A stretch of 64,000 nucleotides of DNA from JARYGU01 sp033795365 (GTDB taxonomy: Bacteria > Pseudomonadota > Alphaproteobacteria > Rhizobiales > Rhizobiaceae): positions 248,001-312,000 of the forward strand of contig JARYGU010000004.1 of the NCBI GenBank assembly GCA_033795365.1, given 5' to 3'. A model generated the notes under the pieces. It did not search any database. It saw only the letters and a program-made list of their open reading frames with translations, and was not told the DNA's origin. Numbering within the stretch: position 1 is the first letter of the stretch; every line of letters starts with the position of its first letter. A program made the position numbers and the translations under genes. Shown piece after piece: positions 49,227 through 59,626 of the stretch.

Positions 49227-50255
49227 CTACTCCTCGATGCCCTTGGTGCCGCGACGCTTCAGATATTTGTCCCAGTAGAAGTCGTCGGCATTTTCGGCCG
49301 TCACGATGGACAGGCCGTTGTCGACGACCGGGATGCTCATCGGGTTGAAACCCGAGCGCTTGGCGTCGTTCATCGGGTCGATCAGTTCCGGATGTTTTGC
49401 AAGCCACAGCAGCATGAAGCCCATGTAACCCTGCATACCCTGGTTCGGGTTGATCGAGCCGAACACTTCGCCGGCCTTGATCATGTCGAGGATGTTGGCA
49501 TTGACGTCGGCGCACATGACGAGGACCTTGCCGCCGCTTTCCTTGTTGGCCTGCGCAGCGCCGATGGCGGAATTTGCTTCCGGCATGAAGACCGCGCCGA
49601 GGTTCGGATTGGCCTGGATGAGGCTCGAAAGACCCTGATAGGCCTTGGTCGGATCCTGATTGGAGGCGGCGCGTCCGACGAGCCTCATATCCGGCCACTT
49701 CTCTCCCATGCGGGCGATGAAGGCGGCGATGCGCTTGTCGTGGTTGTCCTGGCCCGGATTTTCCAGAACGGCATATTCACCCTTGCCGCCCATCTTTTCG
49801 GCGATTGCATCGGCGGCATAAGTGCCTTCGCGCGTGTTGTCCGAGGTAATGAAGGAGACGCGCTTGGAAAGCGGCGAGTCGGCAGCGAAGGTGACGACAG
49901 CCGTGCCCTGATCGATGGCGCGGTTGATCGGTTCGATGAACGGGTCGGAATTCATCGGATGCACGAGAATGCCGGCCGGGTTCTGCGCAAGCGCCTGGTC
50001 GAAGGTGGCGATCTGCTTGTTGACATCATATTCCGGTGTACCGGTATATGCTGTCTCACAGCCGAGCTGCTGACCGGCCTGCTTGAACATCTCATAGACC
50101 GGGAACCAATATTCCACCCCCGAGACCATGACGTTCATGACATATTTTTCGCCCGGCTTGCAGCGGAACGGATTTTCCGTCTCGGCCGCCGCGGAACCGG
50201 CAAAAAACGTTGCTGCGAGGACCGCCATCGCGGTCGTGCTTAAAAAAGTGCGCAA
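49227..50255 (-). CDS. Sugar ABC transporter periplasmic binding protein (TTG start)
   Basis: Ribose-type binding protein, 342 residues. The start is TTG at 50255, preceded by CGAGGAGGACAC; it gives the signal peptide RTFLSTTAMAVLAATFFAGSAAA. A frame open to 50399 would run through the operator and add non-signal sequence. Mature features: NPAGILVHPMNSDPFIEPIN, AVVTFAADSPLSKRVSFITSD and AVFMPEANSAIGAAQAN; it ends RRGTKGIEE. First gene of the polyol operon, with the RIME-like element after its stop. Confidence 0.9.
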   Translation of the reverse strand: MRTFLSTTAMAVLAATFFAGSAAAETENPFRCKPGEKYVMNVMVSGVEYWFPVYEMFKQAGQQLGCETAYTGTPEYDVNKQIATFDQALAQNPAGILVHPMNSDPFIEPINRAIDQGTAVVTFAADSPLSKRVSFITSDNTREGTYAADAIAEKMGGKGEYAVLENPGQDNHDKRIAAFIARMGEKWPDMRLVGRAASNQDPTKAYQGLSSLIQANPNLGAVFMPEANSAIGAAQANKESGGKVLVMCADVNANILDMIKAGEVFGSINPNQGMQGYMGFMLLWLAKHPELIDPMNDAKRSGFNPMSIPVVDNGLSIVTAENADDFYWDKYLKRRGTKGIEE

Positions 50256-50390
50256 GTGTCCTCCTCGAGGCCGAAGCCCCTCCCAAAAAGTCGTAGGTCG
50301 CCAAACGACGCCGGTGATCGCAGTGAAAACCGGATTTCCTCCTCGAAGTCCGGTATGGGCAGCTAAACGCAAAGCGCAGCGGGTGTCAAT

Positions 50391-50411
50391 ATAATTCATA
50401 TCATGAATTAT
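50391..50411. promoter_or_regulatory. Inverted-repeat operator of the SorC-controlled polyol operon
   Basis: ATAATTCAT (50391-50399) and its exact complement ATGAATTAT (50403-50411) flank 3 bases, a perfect 9-bp inverted repeat. A further half-site, ATAATTCAC, follows at 50410-50418. It lies about 135 bases upstream of the TTG start of the binding-protein gene, in AT-rich sequence that probably holds the promoter. The SorC regulator encoded in the operon is the likely binder (inference). Confidence 0.68.
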
Positions 50412-50530
50412 AATTCACATCCACTGCAGTCGCCACAAGCGACCAATGCTCTCGCTAAGACGGGAGTTTGAGGAAAAGCTCAATTGCGATCGCAAAATCG
50501 GCGGTTGAGAATTTCGCCGTATGGGCAAAC

Positions 50531-50791
50531 TCACCGACTGTCCGGGGCCAAGAATTCAAAGCCGCTCTCTGTCGCAGCATTGAACAATTCGTCTTCCTTG
50601 AGGAAGGCTGCCTCAGCCTCTTCCCAACTGCGCGTCATCAGGGTGTTCGGCGAAAATCCGTTGCTCGCGGTGAAGTGGGGTTGGAACACGACCCTGTTCT
50701 GCAGGGCGACGCGACCGATCGCAAACGGATTCAGGAGATGAGGGGAGCCCGAGACCCGGCCTCCCGCCGCAATGGCCGCTGCCCCGGACAT
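50531..50791 (-). pseudogene. Old-yellow-enzyme-type oxidoreductase remnant
   Basis: An 86-codon frame whose residues 18-44 (HLLNPFAIGRVALQNRVVFQ, then PHFTA) resemble the start of NADH:flavin oxidoreductases of the old yellow enzyme family, normally 350-680 residues. After NGFSPNTL the likeness ends and an acidic tail leads to a stop. It follows the FAD oxidoreductase gene by 12 bases on the same strand with GAGGGCGG before its ATG, so it was probably the last enzyme of that operon before being cut down. It could still be expressed as a short peptide. Confidence 0.6.
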
Positions 50792-50803
50792 GGTTGTCCG
50801 CCC

Positions 50804-52186
50804 TCAGCTCGCCTGCTTCAGCACATCCGGCACTGCTTCTCCGGGCGTTCCGAGCCACACGCCGAGTTCGCGCAGGCGCGCCTGCACATCGGCGGCCGGA
50901 ATTTGGGAAGTCGGCACGCCGCGCTTGGCGGCCAGCGCTGCGGCAATTGCCGTCGCCTCGCCCGTCATGGTGCAAGCCGGGACGTTTCGGGTCGAGCCGA
51001 ACGCGATCGCATCAACGGAGATGCAACGTCCGGCGAGCAGAATGTTGTCGAGCCTGAGCGGGACAAGGCAGCGATACGGAATACCGTAGCCGATGCCGAC
51101 GTGATCCATGATGGCGCGGCTGCCGCCGGGCTCATGAACATCGACGGGCGAATTGCAGAGGCCGATTGCATCATCGAACCGGCCGTTGCCGCGCACGTCG
51201 GCTTCCGTCAGGACATAGCGCCCCGTGACCCGCCGCGTCTCGCGAACGCCGAGCTTCGGCGCGACTTCCAAGAAAATCGCCTCCTCGAACCCTTTGACGT
51301 AGCGCTGCAGGAAGTCGAAGGCGCAATAGGCCTGTTTGCGGATCTCGATCTCGGCACGGCTGAGATCACGGTCGTCGAGGCCATTGCCCTGGAAGCGGGT
51401 GACGTTGACGCTGATCTCGCCGGGGATCAGGCCGGTCTTCATCGTGATATGGTCTTTCGGAATGATCCAGTCGAACCCTTCGGCCACCTTGTCCTTGATG
51501 CGCTGCTGGAAGCCGGTCAGAAGCACGGCCATGGCGTAATCTTCGTTGCGATTGCCCGCCTCCTTGGGATAGACGACCTCCCACATATCGGCGCGATTGG
51601 CCTCGCAATCGGCGATCAGGGCCGGCACGTTGACGTTCAGGACGCGGAAATAGGATGTAATCGGTTGCGTCAGCCCGTCAGCCTCGCGACCCAGCATGAA
51701 TTCGGCACCCGCAAGTGCTGCTACGTCGCCGTCTCCCGAGGCATCGATGAACGCCTTCGCCAGCACCAGGCTTTCGCCGGACTTGGTGCGGATGAGAAGC
51801 CCGTGAACGGCGCCGTCCTTCATCACCGTCTGCACGACATTGGCGCGCAGCAGCACCTCCACTCCGGACTCCTCGACCATCTCGATGATGACGCGCTGCA
51901 TCACCTCCGCATCGAACGTGCCGGTATATTTGCCCCAGTAGGATTCGCGCACACGCCCGTCGGCACCGCGGTAGCCCACGCAGCGATCCAGCATCTCTTC
52001 GAAGATCTTGGAGTTGATGAGCCCCGTCGGCTTGGTGAGCCGGCCACCGGTGATGAGGCCGCCGAGAAAGCCGGTGCCTTCGAGGAGCAGCACCTTCGCG
52101 CCCTCGCGCGCCGCACGGATGGCGGCAACGATGCCGGAGGAGCCGGCACCGGTCACCACCACGTCATAAGAGCCGAACAGGTTCAT
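50804..52186 (-). CDS. FAD-dependent oxidoreductase
   Basis: Flavoprotein of 460 residues in the FAD-dependent oxidoreductase group related to fumarate reductase flavoproteins (Pfam FAD_oxidored type). Dinucleotide motif VVVTGAGSSGIVAAIRAAREG (residues 9-29 in parts), LLEGTGFLGGLITGG, the strand AKAFIDASGDGDVAALAGAEF near residue 140, and LDNILLAGRCISVDAIAFGS near the C-terminus where FAD is closed in. Substrate unknown. In the operon of the ABC transporter at 53.5-57.3 kb, so it may act on the imported compound. Confidence 0.85.
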   Translation of the reverse strand: MNLFGSYDVVVTGAGSSGIVAAIRAAREGAKVLLLEGTGFLGGLITGGRLTKPTGLINSKIFEEMLDRCVGYRGADGRVRESYWGKYTGTFDAEVMQRVIIEMVEESGVEVLLRANVVQTVMKDGAVHGLLIRTKSGESLVLAKAFIDASGDGDVAALAGAEFMLGREADGLTQPITSYFRVLNVNVPALIADCEANRADMWEVVYPKEAGNRNEDYAMAVLLTGFQQRIKDKVAEGFDWIIPKDHITMKTGLIPGEISVNVTRFQGNGLDDRDLSRAEIEIRKQAYCAFDFLQRYVKGFEEAIFLEVAPKLGVRETRRVTGRYVLTEADVRGNGRFDDAIGLCNSPVDVHEPGGSRAIMDHVGIGYGIPYRCLVPLRLDNILLAGRCISVDAIAFGSTRNVPACTMTGEATAIAAALAAKRGVPTSQIPAADVQARLRELGVWLGTPGEAVPDVLKQAS

Positions 52187-52226
52187 GAGTCGTTCCTTTC
52201 AAGAAAGCGTCGGCTGGCCTCAGCCA

Positions 52227-53480
52227 TCAGCCGGTATATTCCATGATGTAGAGACCGGCATTGTAGTCGGTCACGTAGACGAGGCCCGCTGTGTCGACGA
52301 AGATGTCGCAGGACTGGATGATCGGTTTCTTGCCGGGACGTTTGTCCATGAGGCCGGTTGGCGGCGGCGGCACGAGCGCGCCGACTTCCTTCGGCTGGTA
52401 GGCATTGGAGATGTCGTAGACGCGCACGCCGGCATTCTGCCAGGTCGAGAAGATCAGCGACGAGCTCTGGAAGCTGCCGGGCCGGTTCTCGTGGATATTG
52501 TGCGGCCCGTAATGGGCGCCTTTGTGCGTATAGTCCTGATCCGACGGCGGCGGCATCGTGGCGATCGGAACGGGATTGGCCCGATCCCTGATATCGAAGA
52601 GCCAGATGTTCTTCAGCCCGTCCTCGAAATCGTCGAGCACCGCTTCGTCGAGAACGACGAGCAGGTCGCGTCCGGCGATCGGCAGGCAATTGTGGGTGCC
52701 GCCCTGGAACGGCGGCGACCAGTTGACGTGGCGGATCAGGGAGGGTTTTGCCCGGTCTGCGACATCCATCACTACGAGACCGGCATCGCGCCAGGCGCCC
52801 CAGGCCGTATCGCCGTCGACGATGGCGTGGTGCAGGCCGAACTTTGCGTTGGCGGGCCAGGTCGGTGTCTCGCCGGCGGCAAGGTTCATGCCCGGCAGCG
52901 CGTAGCGCCCCGTTTCCCGGGGATTGGCCGGATCGGACATGTCGACGGTCATGAAGATGAAGTCGGTGTAGCCATCGAGGAGCGCCGAGACATAGGCCCA
53001 TTTCCCGCCGGTCCACCAGATGCGGTGGATGCCGCCGGAAACCGGCATGAAGCCGATGCGGCGCGGTTCGCCCGGTGTCGTCGCGATGTCGTAGACCGCC
53101 AGACCGGCGTCCCAGTTCCGTGCGGTTTTCGGAGCCGCCGTTCCCAGTGCCGTACCGGCGGCGGCCTTGTAATACGAAGCCTCGTCGGCGAAGGCAGCGT
53201 CTGCGAAGACGTCCTTGCCGTGGATGACGAGCAGCAGGCCGTCGGCGACCTGGAGGTGCACGTTCCAGGTGTTCGGCGGCGCCTGAACATAGCCGGCCGG
53301 TTTCGGATTTGCGGGATCGCGCACATCGACGATGGAAAACCCCTGGCTGAACAGATGCCCGATATAGGCAAACCCGGCTTCCACCATCACCTGGATGCCG
53401 TCGCGATAGCCCCCCTGGTCGGAGTGTCCGATGAGCCGCATGTTGCGGGCATGGTCGGGTTTCATGATGTCTGTCGTCAT
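52227..53480 (-). CDS. LVIVD-repeat beta-propeller protein
   Basis: A 417-residue protein with repeated strands of the type FSIVDVRDPANPKPAGYVQ, LAVYDIATTPGEPRRIGF, FMTVDMSDPANPRETGRYA, LVVMDVADRAKPSLIRHV, IWLFDIRDRANPVPIATM and VRVYDISNAYQPKEVGALV, that is six LVIVD repeats forming a propeller. No signal peptide is visible, so it is likely cytoplasmic. Function is unknown; some relatives are found with catabolic operons. It lies between the binding-protein gene and the FAD oxidoreductase gene. Confidence 0.85.
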   Translation of the reverse strand: MTTDIMKPDHARNMRLIGHSDQGGYRDGIQVMVEAGFAYIGHLFSQGFSIVDVRDPANPKPAGYVQAPPNTWNVHLQVADGLLLVIHGKDVFADAAFADEASYYKAAAGTALGTAAPKTARNWDAGLAVYDIATTPGEPRRIGFMPVSGGIHRIWWTGGKWAYVSALLDGYTDFIFMTVDMSDPANPRETGRYALPGMNLAAGETPTWPANAKFGLHHAIVDGDTAWGAWRDAGLVVMDVADRAKPSLIRHVNWSPPFQGGTHNCLPIAGRDLLVVLDEAVLDDFEDGLKNIWLFDIRDRANPVPIATMPPPSDQDYTHKGAHYGPHNIHENRPGSFQSSSLIFSTWQNAGVRVYDISNAYQPKEVGALVPPPPTGLMDKRPGKKPIIQSCDIFVDTAGLVYVTDYNAGLYIMEYTG

Positions 53481-53550
53481 GCGTCAATCCGTTCGTTTTG
53501 CTCAAGCGTTCGGCAGGGCGTGACAATGCGCGCCCTGCCTGTCCGGGAGG

Positions 53551-54561
53551 TCAGCCCTTGACCATGTTGCCCCAGTTTTCCTCGCTGTCGACGTTCTCCT
53601 TCCAGATCATCACCGGCTGGATCAGCGTATCCTTATTCACCGGCTTGCCGCTGAAATGGTTTTCCATCTCCTGAACGATGGAGGTGCCCATGGAGAACGG
53701 GTTCTGGCCGACGTCAGCCGTCTGTGTTCCCTCGCGGATACGCTGGAGACCGAGCGGCGTGCCGTCGAAGCCGATCACCGGAATGTGGCCTTCCTCGCCG
53801 TTCAGCTTCAGCCGGCCGATCTGGCGCAGACCCGAGACGACACCACGGATCATCTCGTCATTATGAGCCCAGATGGCAGCGACGTTCGGATCACGCGTGA
53901 AGGCATCCACCGTCAGCGTCTGGGCATTGTCCGCCGTCCATTCGGCCTTCAGGGTCTCGATCTTGATGTCGGGATATTTGGCGTCCATCTGCTCGTGGAA
54001 ACCCTGATAGCGCTTTTCCGACTGGCCGGAGCCAATCGCGCCGCGGACTTCCAGGACACGCCCCTTGCCACCCGTCAGCTTTGCGACGGCATCCGCGGCA
54101 GCCCGGCCGCCGGCGACGTCGTCGAAGGTGTTGTAGGCGATCCATTCGCCTTCCGGCGGCAGGTTTTCCAGCATGAAAAGCGGGATCTTGGCCTCGTTGG
54201 CCTTGCGCACCCCGCCCTGCAGCAGCTTGGCATCGACGGGATTGAGCAGGATGATGTCCGGCTGCTTGGAGAGTACGTCCAGCATCTGCGTCGTCTGGGT
54301 GGAAGGATCGCCCTTTCCGTCATAGACGGAGATGGTCATGCCCTTCTCGGCCGCAAGTTTCTTCACATGATCGACCAGCGTGACCTGATATTCATACTGC
54401 AGGCCGAAGGCGATATAGGCGAGGTTCTTGCCCTTCAGGGCGCTGTCTTCCGCCTGGGCGCCCCCCGGCAGCGCGACTGCACTCGTCACGACGAGGGCGG
54501 CGCCTGCTGCAAGCTGCAAGAGTGTGCGACGTGTCGTCGGCATTCCGGTCTTCGTGTCCAT
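53551..54561 (-). CDS. Sugar ABC transporter binding protein with Tat-like signal
   Basis: Ribose-type binding protein, 336 residues. The leader TTRRTLLQLAAGAALVVTSA has a twin-arginine pattern and ends near AQA. Mature segments: LAYIAFGLQYEYQVTLVDHV, QPDIILLNPVDAKLLQGGV, VAAIWAHNDEMIRGVVSGL with the ligand Asn-Asp, and VIGFDGTPLGLQRIREG. The ATG at 54561 follows GGGAGGAAAC. It lies 165 bases after the permease gene. Substrate could be an acid sugar or lactone if this transporter serves the erythronate cluster divergent from it (inference). Confidence 0.9.
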   Translation of the reverse strand: MDTKTGMPTTRRTLLQLAAGAALVVTSAVALPGGAQAEDSALKGKNLAYIAFGLQYEYQVTLVDHVKKLAAEKGMTISVYDGKGDPSTQTTQMLDVLSKQPDIILLNPVDAKLLQGGVRKANEAKIPLFMLENLPPEGEWIAYNTFDDVAGGRAAADAVAKLTGGKGRVLEVRGAIGSGQSEKRYQGFHEQMDAKYPDIKIETLKAEWTADNAQTLTVDAFTRDPNVAAIWAHNDEMIRGVVSGLRQIGRLKLNGEEGHIPVIGFDGTPLGLQRIREGTQTADVGQNPFSMGTSIVQEMENHFSGKPVNKDTLIQPVMIWKENVDSEENWGNMVKG

Positions 54562-54726
54562 GCTGTTTCCTCCCATTTGGACCCGTGGCCACCCCGAGCG
54601 GGTGGTATTGCCATTCCCGCTTCACCCTCCTCCGGGCAAAGCGATCCCGTTCACCCCCAAGGGGTGCATGTTCCTTCAGATCGTTGTTTGTTTCGCTGAT
54701 GCGACGCGGACATCGCACCGGATTAT

Positions 54727-55794
54727 TCAAGCTTTCTGGGATTTCGCCGCCTTGGTGGCGATCACCTTCTTACGCATGCCTGCCTCCAGATAGCTGCGGC
54801 GATAGACATCGAGGGCGGCGGCCGCGGCAATCACGAGACCGGAGACGACCGAATCCCAGTTCGGCGGCACGTTGAGCAGATTGACCGCATTCTGGACCAG
54901 GCCGAGCAGCAGCACCCCGAGGAGCATACTTCCTATATTGCCCTCGCCGCCGAACAGGCTGACGCCGCCGATGACCACCGCCGCGATGACAGCCAGTTCA
55001 AGGCCCTGCGCGGCCGTGGCCGCCCCGGCCTCGAAGCGAGCGGTGATCAAAAGACCGGCAATCGCCGACATCAAGCCGGAAATCATAAAGGCGATAATGA
55101 TAACGCGCTCGGTGTTGATACCGGCAAGGCGCGCAGCGAGCGGATTGCCGCCTGTCGCATAGACCGACCGTCCGAAGGATGTGCGCGACAGCACGACCTG
55201 CGCGATCGCTGCCAATGCGAGGGTGAGCACGATCACTGCCGGGATGCCGAATATACGCGCAGCCTGAAGATCGACGAAGAACTGCGGAACCGGAGCGATA
55301 TTCGTGCCGCCGGAATAAATATAGGCCATGCCTCGTCCGATCGTCATCGTGGCAAGCGTCGCGATCAGCGCCGGGATCCGCAGCTTGGTGACCGCGAGAC
55401 CATTGACCAGACCGATCCCGAGGCCCGCCATCAGCGCGACCAGAACCCCGATCTCCGGCGGAAAACCCTGGAACTGCACCAGCCCTACGGAGAGAACAGA
55501 GGAGAGAACCAGAACCGACGCGACCGACAGATCGATGCCGGCAACCAGGATGACGAAGGTCTGGCCGATCGCCACGACAGCGATGATCGTCGCCGACTGC
55601 AGCACATTCTCGATGTTGCGCATCGTGGCAAAAACCGGGCTCAGGATGCTCATAATGCCGCCACCGAGCAGGATGATCGCCAGGAGGCCGACGCTCTGCA
55701 TCAGGTCGATGAACGATATGCGTCCGCGAAGTCCGGATAGCTTGCCGGGACCTAGGGGGGCGACATCGTTCATCGGTGTGTTCTCCAGTGCCAT
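54727..55794 (-). CDS. Sugar ABC transporter permease
   Basis: CUT2-family permease, 355 residues. Segments: IGQTFVILVAGIDLSVASVLVL near residue 78, IPALIATLATMTIGRGMAYIY, FGRSVYATGGNPLAARLAGI near residue 220, and VIGGVSLFGGEGNIGSMLLGV. The C-terminal tail is basic (RKKVIATKAAKSQ). The start is ATG at 55794; a TTG two codons earlier is also possible. It directly follows the ATPase gene (21 bases). Confidence 0.92.
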   Translation of the reverse strand: MALENTPMNDVAPLGPGKLSGLRGRISFIDLMQSVGLLAIILLGGGIMSILSPVFATMRNIENVLQSATIIAVVAIGQTFVILVAGIDLSVASVLVLSSVLSVGLVQFQGFPPEIGVLVALMAGLGIGLVNGLAVTKLRIPALIATLATMTIGRGMAYIYSGGTNIAPVPQFFVDLQAARIFGIPAVIVLTLALAAIAQVVLSRTSFGRSVYATGGNPLAARLAGINTERVIIIAFMISGLMSAIAGLLITARFEAGAATAAQGLELAVIAAVVIGGVSLFGGEGNIGSMLLGVLLLGLVQNAVNLLNVPPNWDSVVSGLVIAAAAALDVYRRSYLEAGMRKKVIATKAAKSQKA

Positions 55795-55815
55795 TTTCAA
55801 TCTCTCTCCCCGGCG

Positions 55816-57339
<1,524 letters not shown>

Positions 57340-57487
57340 GACAGAGGTCCCCTCGCCTGAGGCCAGCGGCACATCGTTCTAACCATTTAACCCTCCCCGT
57401 CAGGGCGCGCCATTCCTCCCGCGCGCCATGGCGAAACCGAGGCTTCGCTGCTGACGATGAGCACGCTAGATGTGACATCTCAACTTG

Positions 57488-57516
57488 TCAACTGGTCGAT
57501 ACAGCGGGCCAGTTGA
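57488..57516. promoter_or_regulatory. GntR-type operator, transporter-side copy
   Basis: TCAACTGG at 57488-57495 and its exact complement CCAGTTGA at 57509-57516, separated by 13 bases that contain ATACA. It is about 150 bases upstream of the ATPase start. The spacing and the AACTGG/CCAGT arms match the site next to the regulator gene at 57793-57816. Confidence 0.68.
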
Positions 57517-57792
57517 TTTTTTATCGGTCCGGCCATGCTTCATCCGATCGGGTCTTTAGACCCGAACGCTCAACCAGACAGAGAAAGATTTAAGCTGAAT
57601 GGAAAGATGCGACTACGTCAATATCGGCCTAAACTGGAAATATAATTGATATTATTACTGAATTTTAATATCGTGCTCAAAAGAGAAAATGCTCATGTAA
57701 AAGCATGCATCCTTCCTCGCCATGCAACCAACACGTTCTTAGGCGTCAAATTTTTTATGGTCAGGGAGGTGACAGTCGTCGGTGAATAGTTT

Positions 57793-57816
57793 AACTGGAC
57801 TATACATCAGTCCAGT
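57793..57816. promoter_or_regulatory. GntR-type operator, regulator-side copy
   Basis: AACTGG at 57793-57798 and CCAGT at 57812-57816 with a 13-base spacer containing ATACA. The inner repeat ACTGGACT/AGTCCAGT is perfect over 8 bp with 7 bases between. It ends 12 bases before the regulator's ATG, overlapping the ribosome-binding region, so binding should repress the regulator and the downstream catabolic genes. Confidence 0.7.
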
Positions 57817-57828
57817 CGTGGTGAGCCA

Positions 57829-58617
57829 ATGTCCAGCCTTCCCTTGTCGCCTTTGCATGAGACGATCCACAAACAGACCGCCAAGGAGATGATCCGGGAC
57901 AAGATCATTTCCATGATCGCCTCCGGAATTCTGCAGTTGGGCGACGAACTTCCGAGCGAGCGAGAGCTTTCCACCATGCTGGCCGTCAGCCGGGAAACCG
58001 TTCGTGGCGCGGTTCAGCTGCTTGCCGGCGAAGGTGTCGTTCAGGTCTCGCAGGGCGCGCGGACACGCGTCTCCCGCGTCGATGTGACGGTGAGCACGCA
58101 GCGCATAGGCGTGACCAATCCCACATCCATCAACGGCTACAGCCTGGAAGCCGTCCACGCGGCCCGCCTGCTCGTCGAGACCGCGGTCGCTGCGGATGCC
58201 GCGCGCAATCTGAGTGCGGACGACATCCGGCGCCTCGAAGATTCGATTGCCGCCCAGGAACAGGCCTTTGACGATCCGGTCCGCTTCCTGATCTGTGACC
58301 GGGAATTCCACCTGACGATCTACTATGCGTCCACGAACCGGCTGCTCGCCGATTTCGTGGTCGATCTCTACACTTACATGCTCGACCATCGCCGTATCGC
58401 GATGGGCCAGCCGGGTGCGATCGAAAAAAGCCTGGAAGACCACCGCTTCATCGTGAGGGCACTGAAAATGCGTAACCCGGAGGCCGTGGCGGCGGCATTT
58501 TCCGAACATATCCTGCGGATTCACGACACATCACGCGCCGTCGACGAGAGCGGCCTCGCGCATGCCGGCAGAAAAGCCGCAGAGCCGGTGCCATTCAACG
58601 CCGCCGGTAGAAAGTAA
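57829..58617 (+). CDS. GntR-family (FCD/FadR subgroup) transcriptional regulator
   Basis: Regulator of 262 residues. Winged helix at residues 17-85: IISMIASGILQLGDELPSER, then ELSTMLAVSRETVRGAVQLL and AGEGVVQVSQGARTRVS. C-terminal FCD domain (about residues 105-235) with the family metal-site pattern (REFHLTIYYAS; EDHRFIVRALKMRNPEAVAA; FSEHILRIH) containing the expected histidines. It is 15 bases upstream of denD and likely controls that operon and the divergent transporter. The ligand is likely an acid sugar or pathway intermediate. Confidence 0.92.
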   Translation: MSSLPLSPLHETIHKQTAKEMIRDKIISMIASGILQLGDELPSERELSTMLAVSRETVRGAVQLLAGEGVVQVSQGARTRVSRVDVTVSTQRIGVTNPTSINGYSLEAVHAARLLVETAVAADAARNLSADDIRRLEDSIAAQEQAFDDPVRFLICDREFHLTIYYASTNRLLADFVVDLYTYMLDHRRIAMGQPGAIEKSLEDHRFIVRALKMRNPEAVAAAFSEHILRIHDTSRAVDESGLAHAGRKAAEPVPFNAAGRK

Positions 58618-58632
58618 AGGGAGTCGGCCTAT

Positions 58633-59625
58633 ATGAACATTCTGATACTCGGCGCGGCCGGCATGATCGGCCGTAAGCTGGTGCACGCACTCTTGCAGCA
58701 CGGCCAGGTGGGCGGCAGGCCGATACGCCGCCTGACCCTTGCCGATATCGTCGCACCGGAAAAGCCCGATTTCGGCGGAGAGGTCGAAGCCATTGCGACC
58801 GACCTCTCGCGCGCAGACACCGCAGCCACACTCATCGCCTCGCGGCCGGACATCATATTCCATCTGGCCGCCATCGTCTCAGGCGAGGCCGAGGCCGATT
58901 TCGAGAAGGGCTACCGCGTCAATCTCGGCGGCACCTATTCGCTGTTTGAAGCCATCCGTCTTGTCGGCATGGAGCGCCCTTACACGCCCCGCGTGGTGTT
59001 CACCTCTTCGATCGTCGTCTTCGGGGAGCCTCTGCCTCCGGTGATCAGCGACACCCACTGCCTCACTCCGCTGACGAGCTACGGCACGCAGAAGACCATC
59101 GGCGAGCTTCTCCTGGCGGACTACTCTCGAAGAGGTATCTTCGACGGCATCGGAATTCGCCTGCCGACCATCTCGATCCGGCCGGGCAAGCCGAACAAGG
59201 CCGCCTCGGGTTTCTTCTCATCCATTCTGAGAGAACCGCTGATCGGCCAGGAGGCGATCCTGCCCGTCAGCGAGACCGTGCGCCATTGGTTCGCCAGCCC
59301 GCGCGCCGCCACCGGCTTCCTGCTGCATGCGGCCGAACTCGACACCGGATCGCTCGGCCAGTTGCGCACCATCACGATGCCGGGTGTTTCTGCGACGGTC
59401 GGCGACCAGATCGAGGCGCTCCGCCGCGTCGCAGGCGATGCGGCCACGAAGCTCATCCATCGCGAACCCGACGAGACGATTGCCAACATCATCGCCGGTT
59501 GGCCGCAGAGTTTCGACGCAAAACGCGCAACAGCCCTGGGATTCCGCGGCGAATCATCCTTCGAAGAGATCATCCGCGTCCATATCGAAGACGAGCTTGA
59601 AAATCACATTCCGGAGCACGCCTGA
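58633..59625 (+). CDS. denD: D-erythronate dehydrogenase-like NAD-dependent epimerase/dehydratase
   Basis: Extended SDR of 330 residues. Cofactor motif ILGAAGMIGRKLV (residues 3-15), active-site strand VVFTSSIVVFGEP near residue 118, catalytic YGTQK near residue 152. DenD proteins oxidise D-erythronate to 2-oxo-tetronate; the call rests on the downstream otnK, otnC and otnI partners, the set described for tetronate catabolism. AAAGGGAGTCGG precedes the ATG. Stop and next start are separated by a single base. Confidence 0.85.
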   Translation: MNILILGAAGMIGRKLVHALLQHGQVGGRPIRRLTLADIVAPEKPDFGGEVEAIATDLSRADTAATLIASRPDIIFHLAAIVSGEAEADFEKGYRVNLGGTYSLFEAIRLVGMERPYTPRVVFTSSIVVFGEPLPPVISDTHCLTPLTSYGTQKTIGELLLADYSRRGIFDGIGIRLPTISIRPGKPNKAASGFFSSILREPLIGQEAILPVSETVRHWFASPRAATGFLLHAAELDTGSLGQLRTITMPGVSATVGDQIEALRRVAGDAATKLIHREPDETIANIIAGWPQSFDAKRATALGFRGESSFEEIIRVHIEDELENHIPEHA

Positions 59626-59626
59626 C

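Larger units (their letters stand above)
57340..57828. other. AT-rich divergent control region
   Basis: About 490 bases without a gene between the ABC transporter operon and the GntR regulator. Most of it, especially 57590-57720, is clearly richer in A and T than its surroundings, with runs such as AATATAATTGATATTATTAC. It contains two operators of the same design at 57490-57513 and 57793-57816, and should hold promoters for both directions. Confidence 0.6.
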
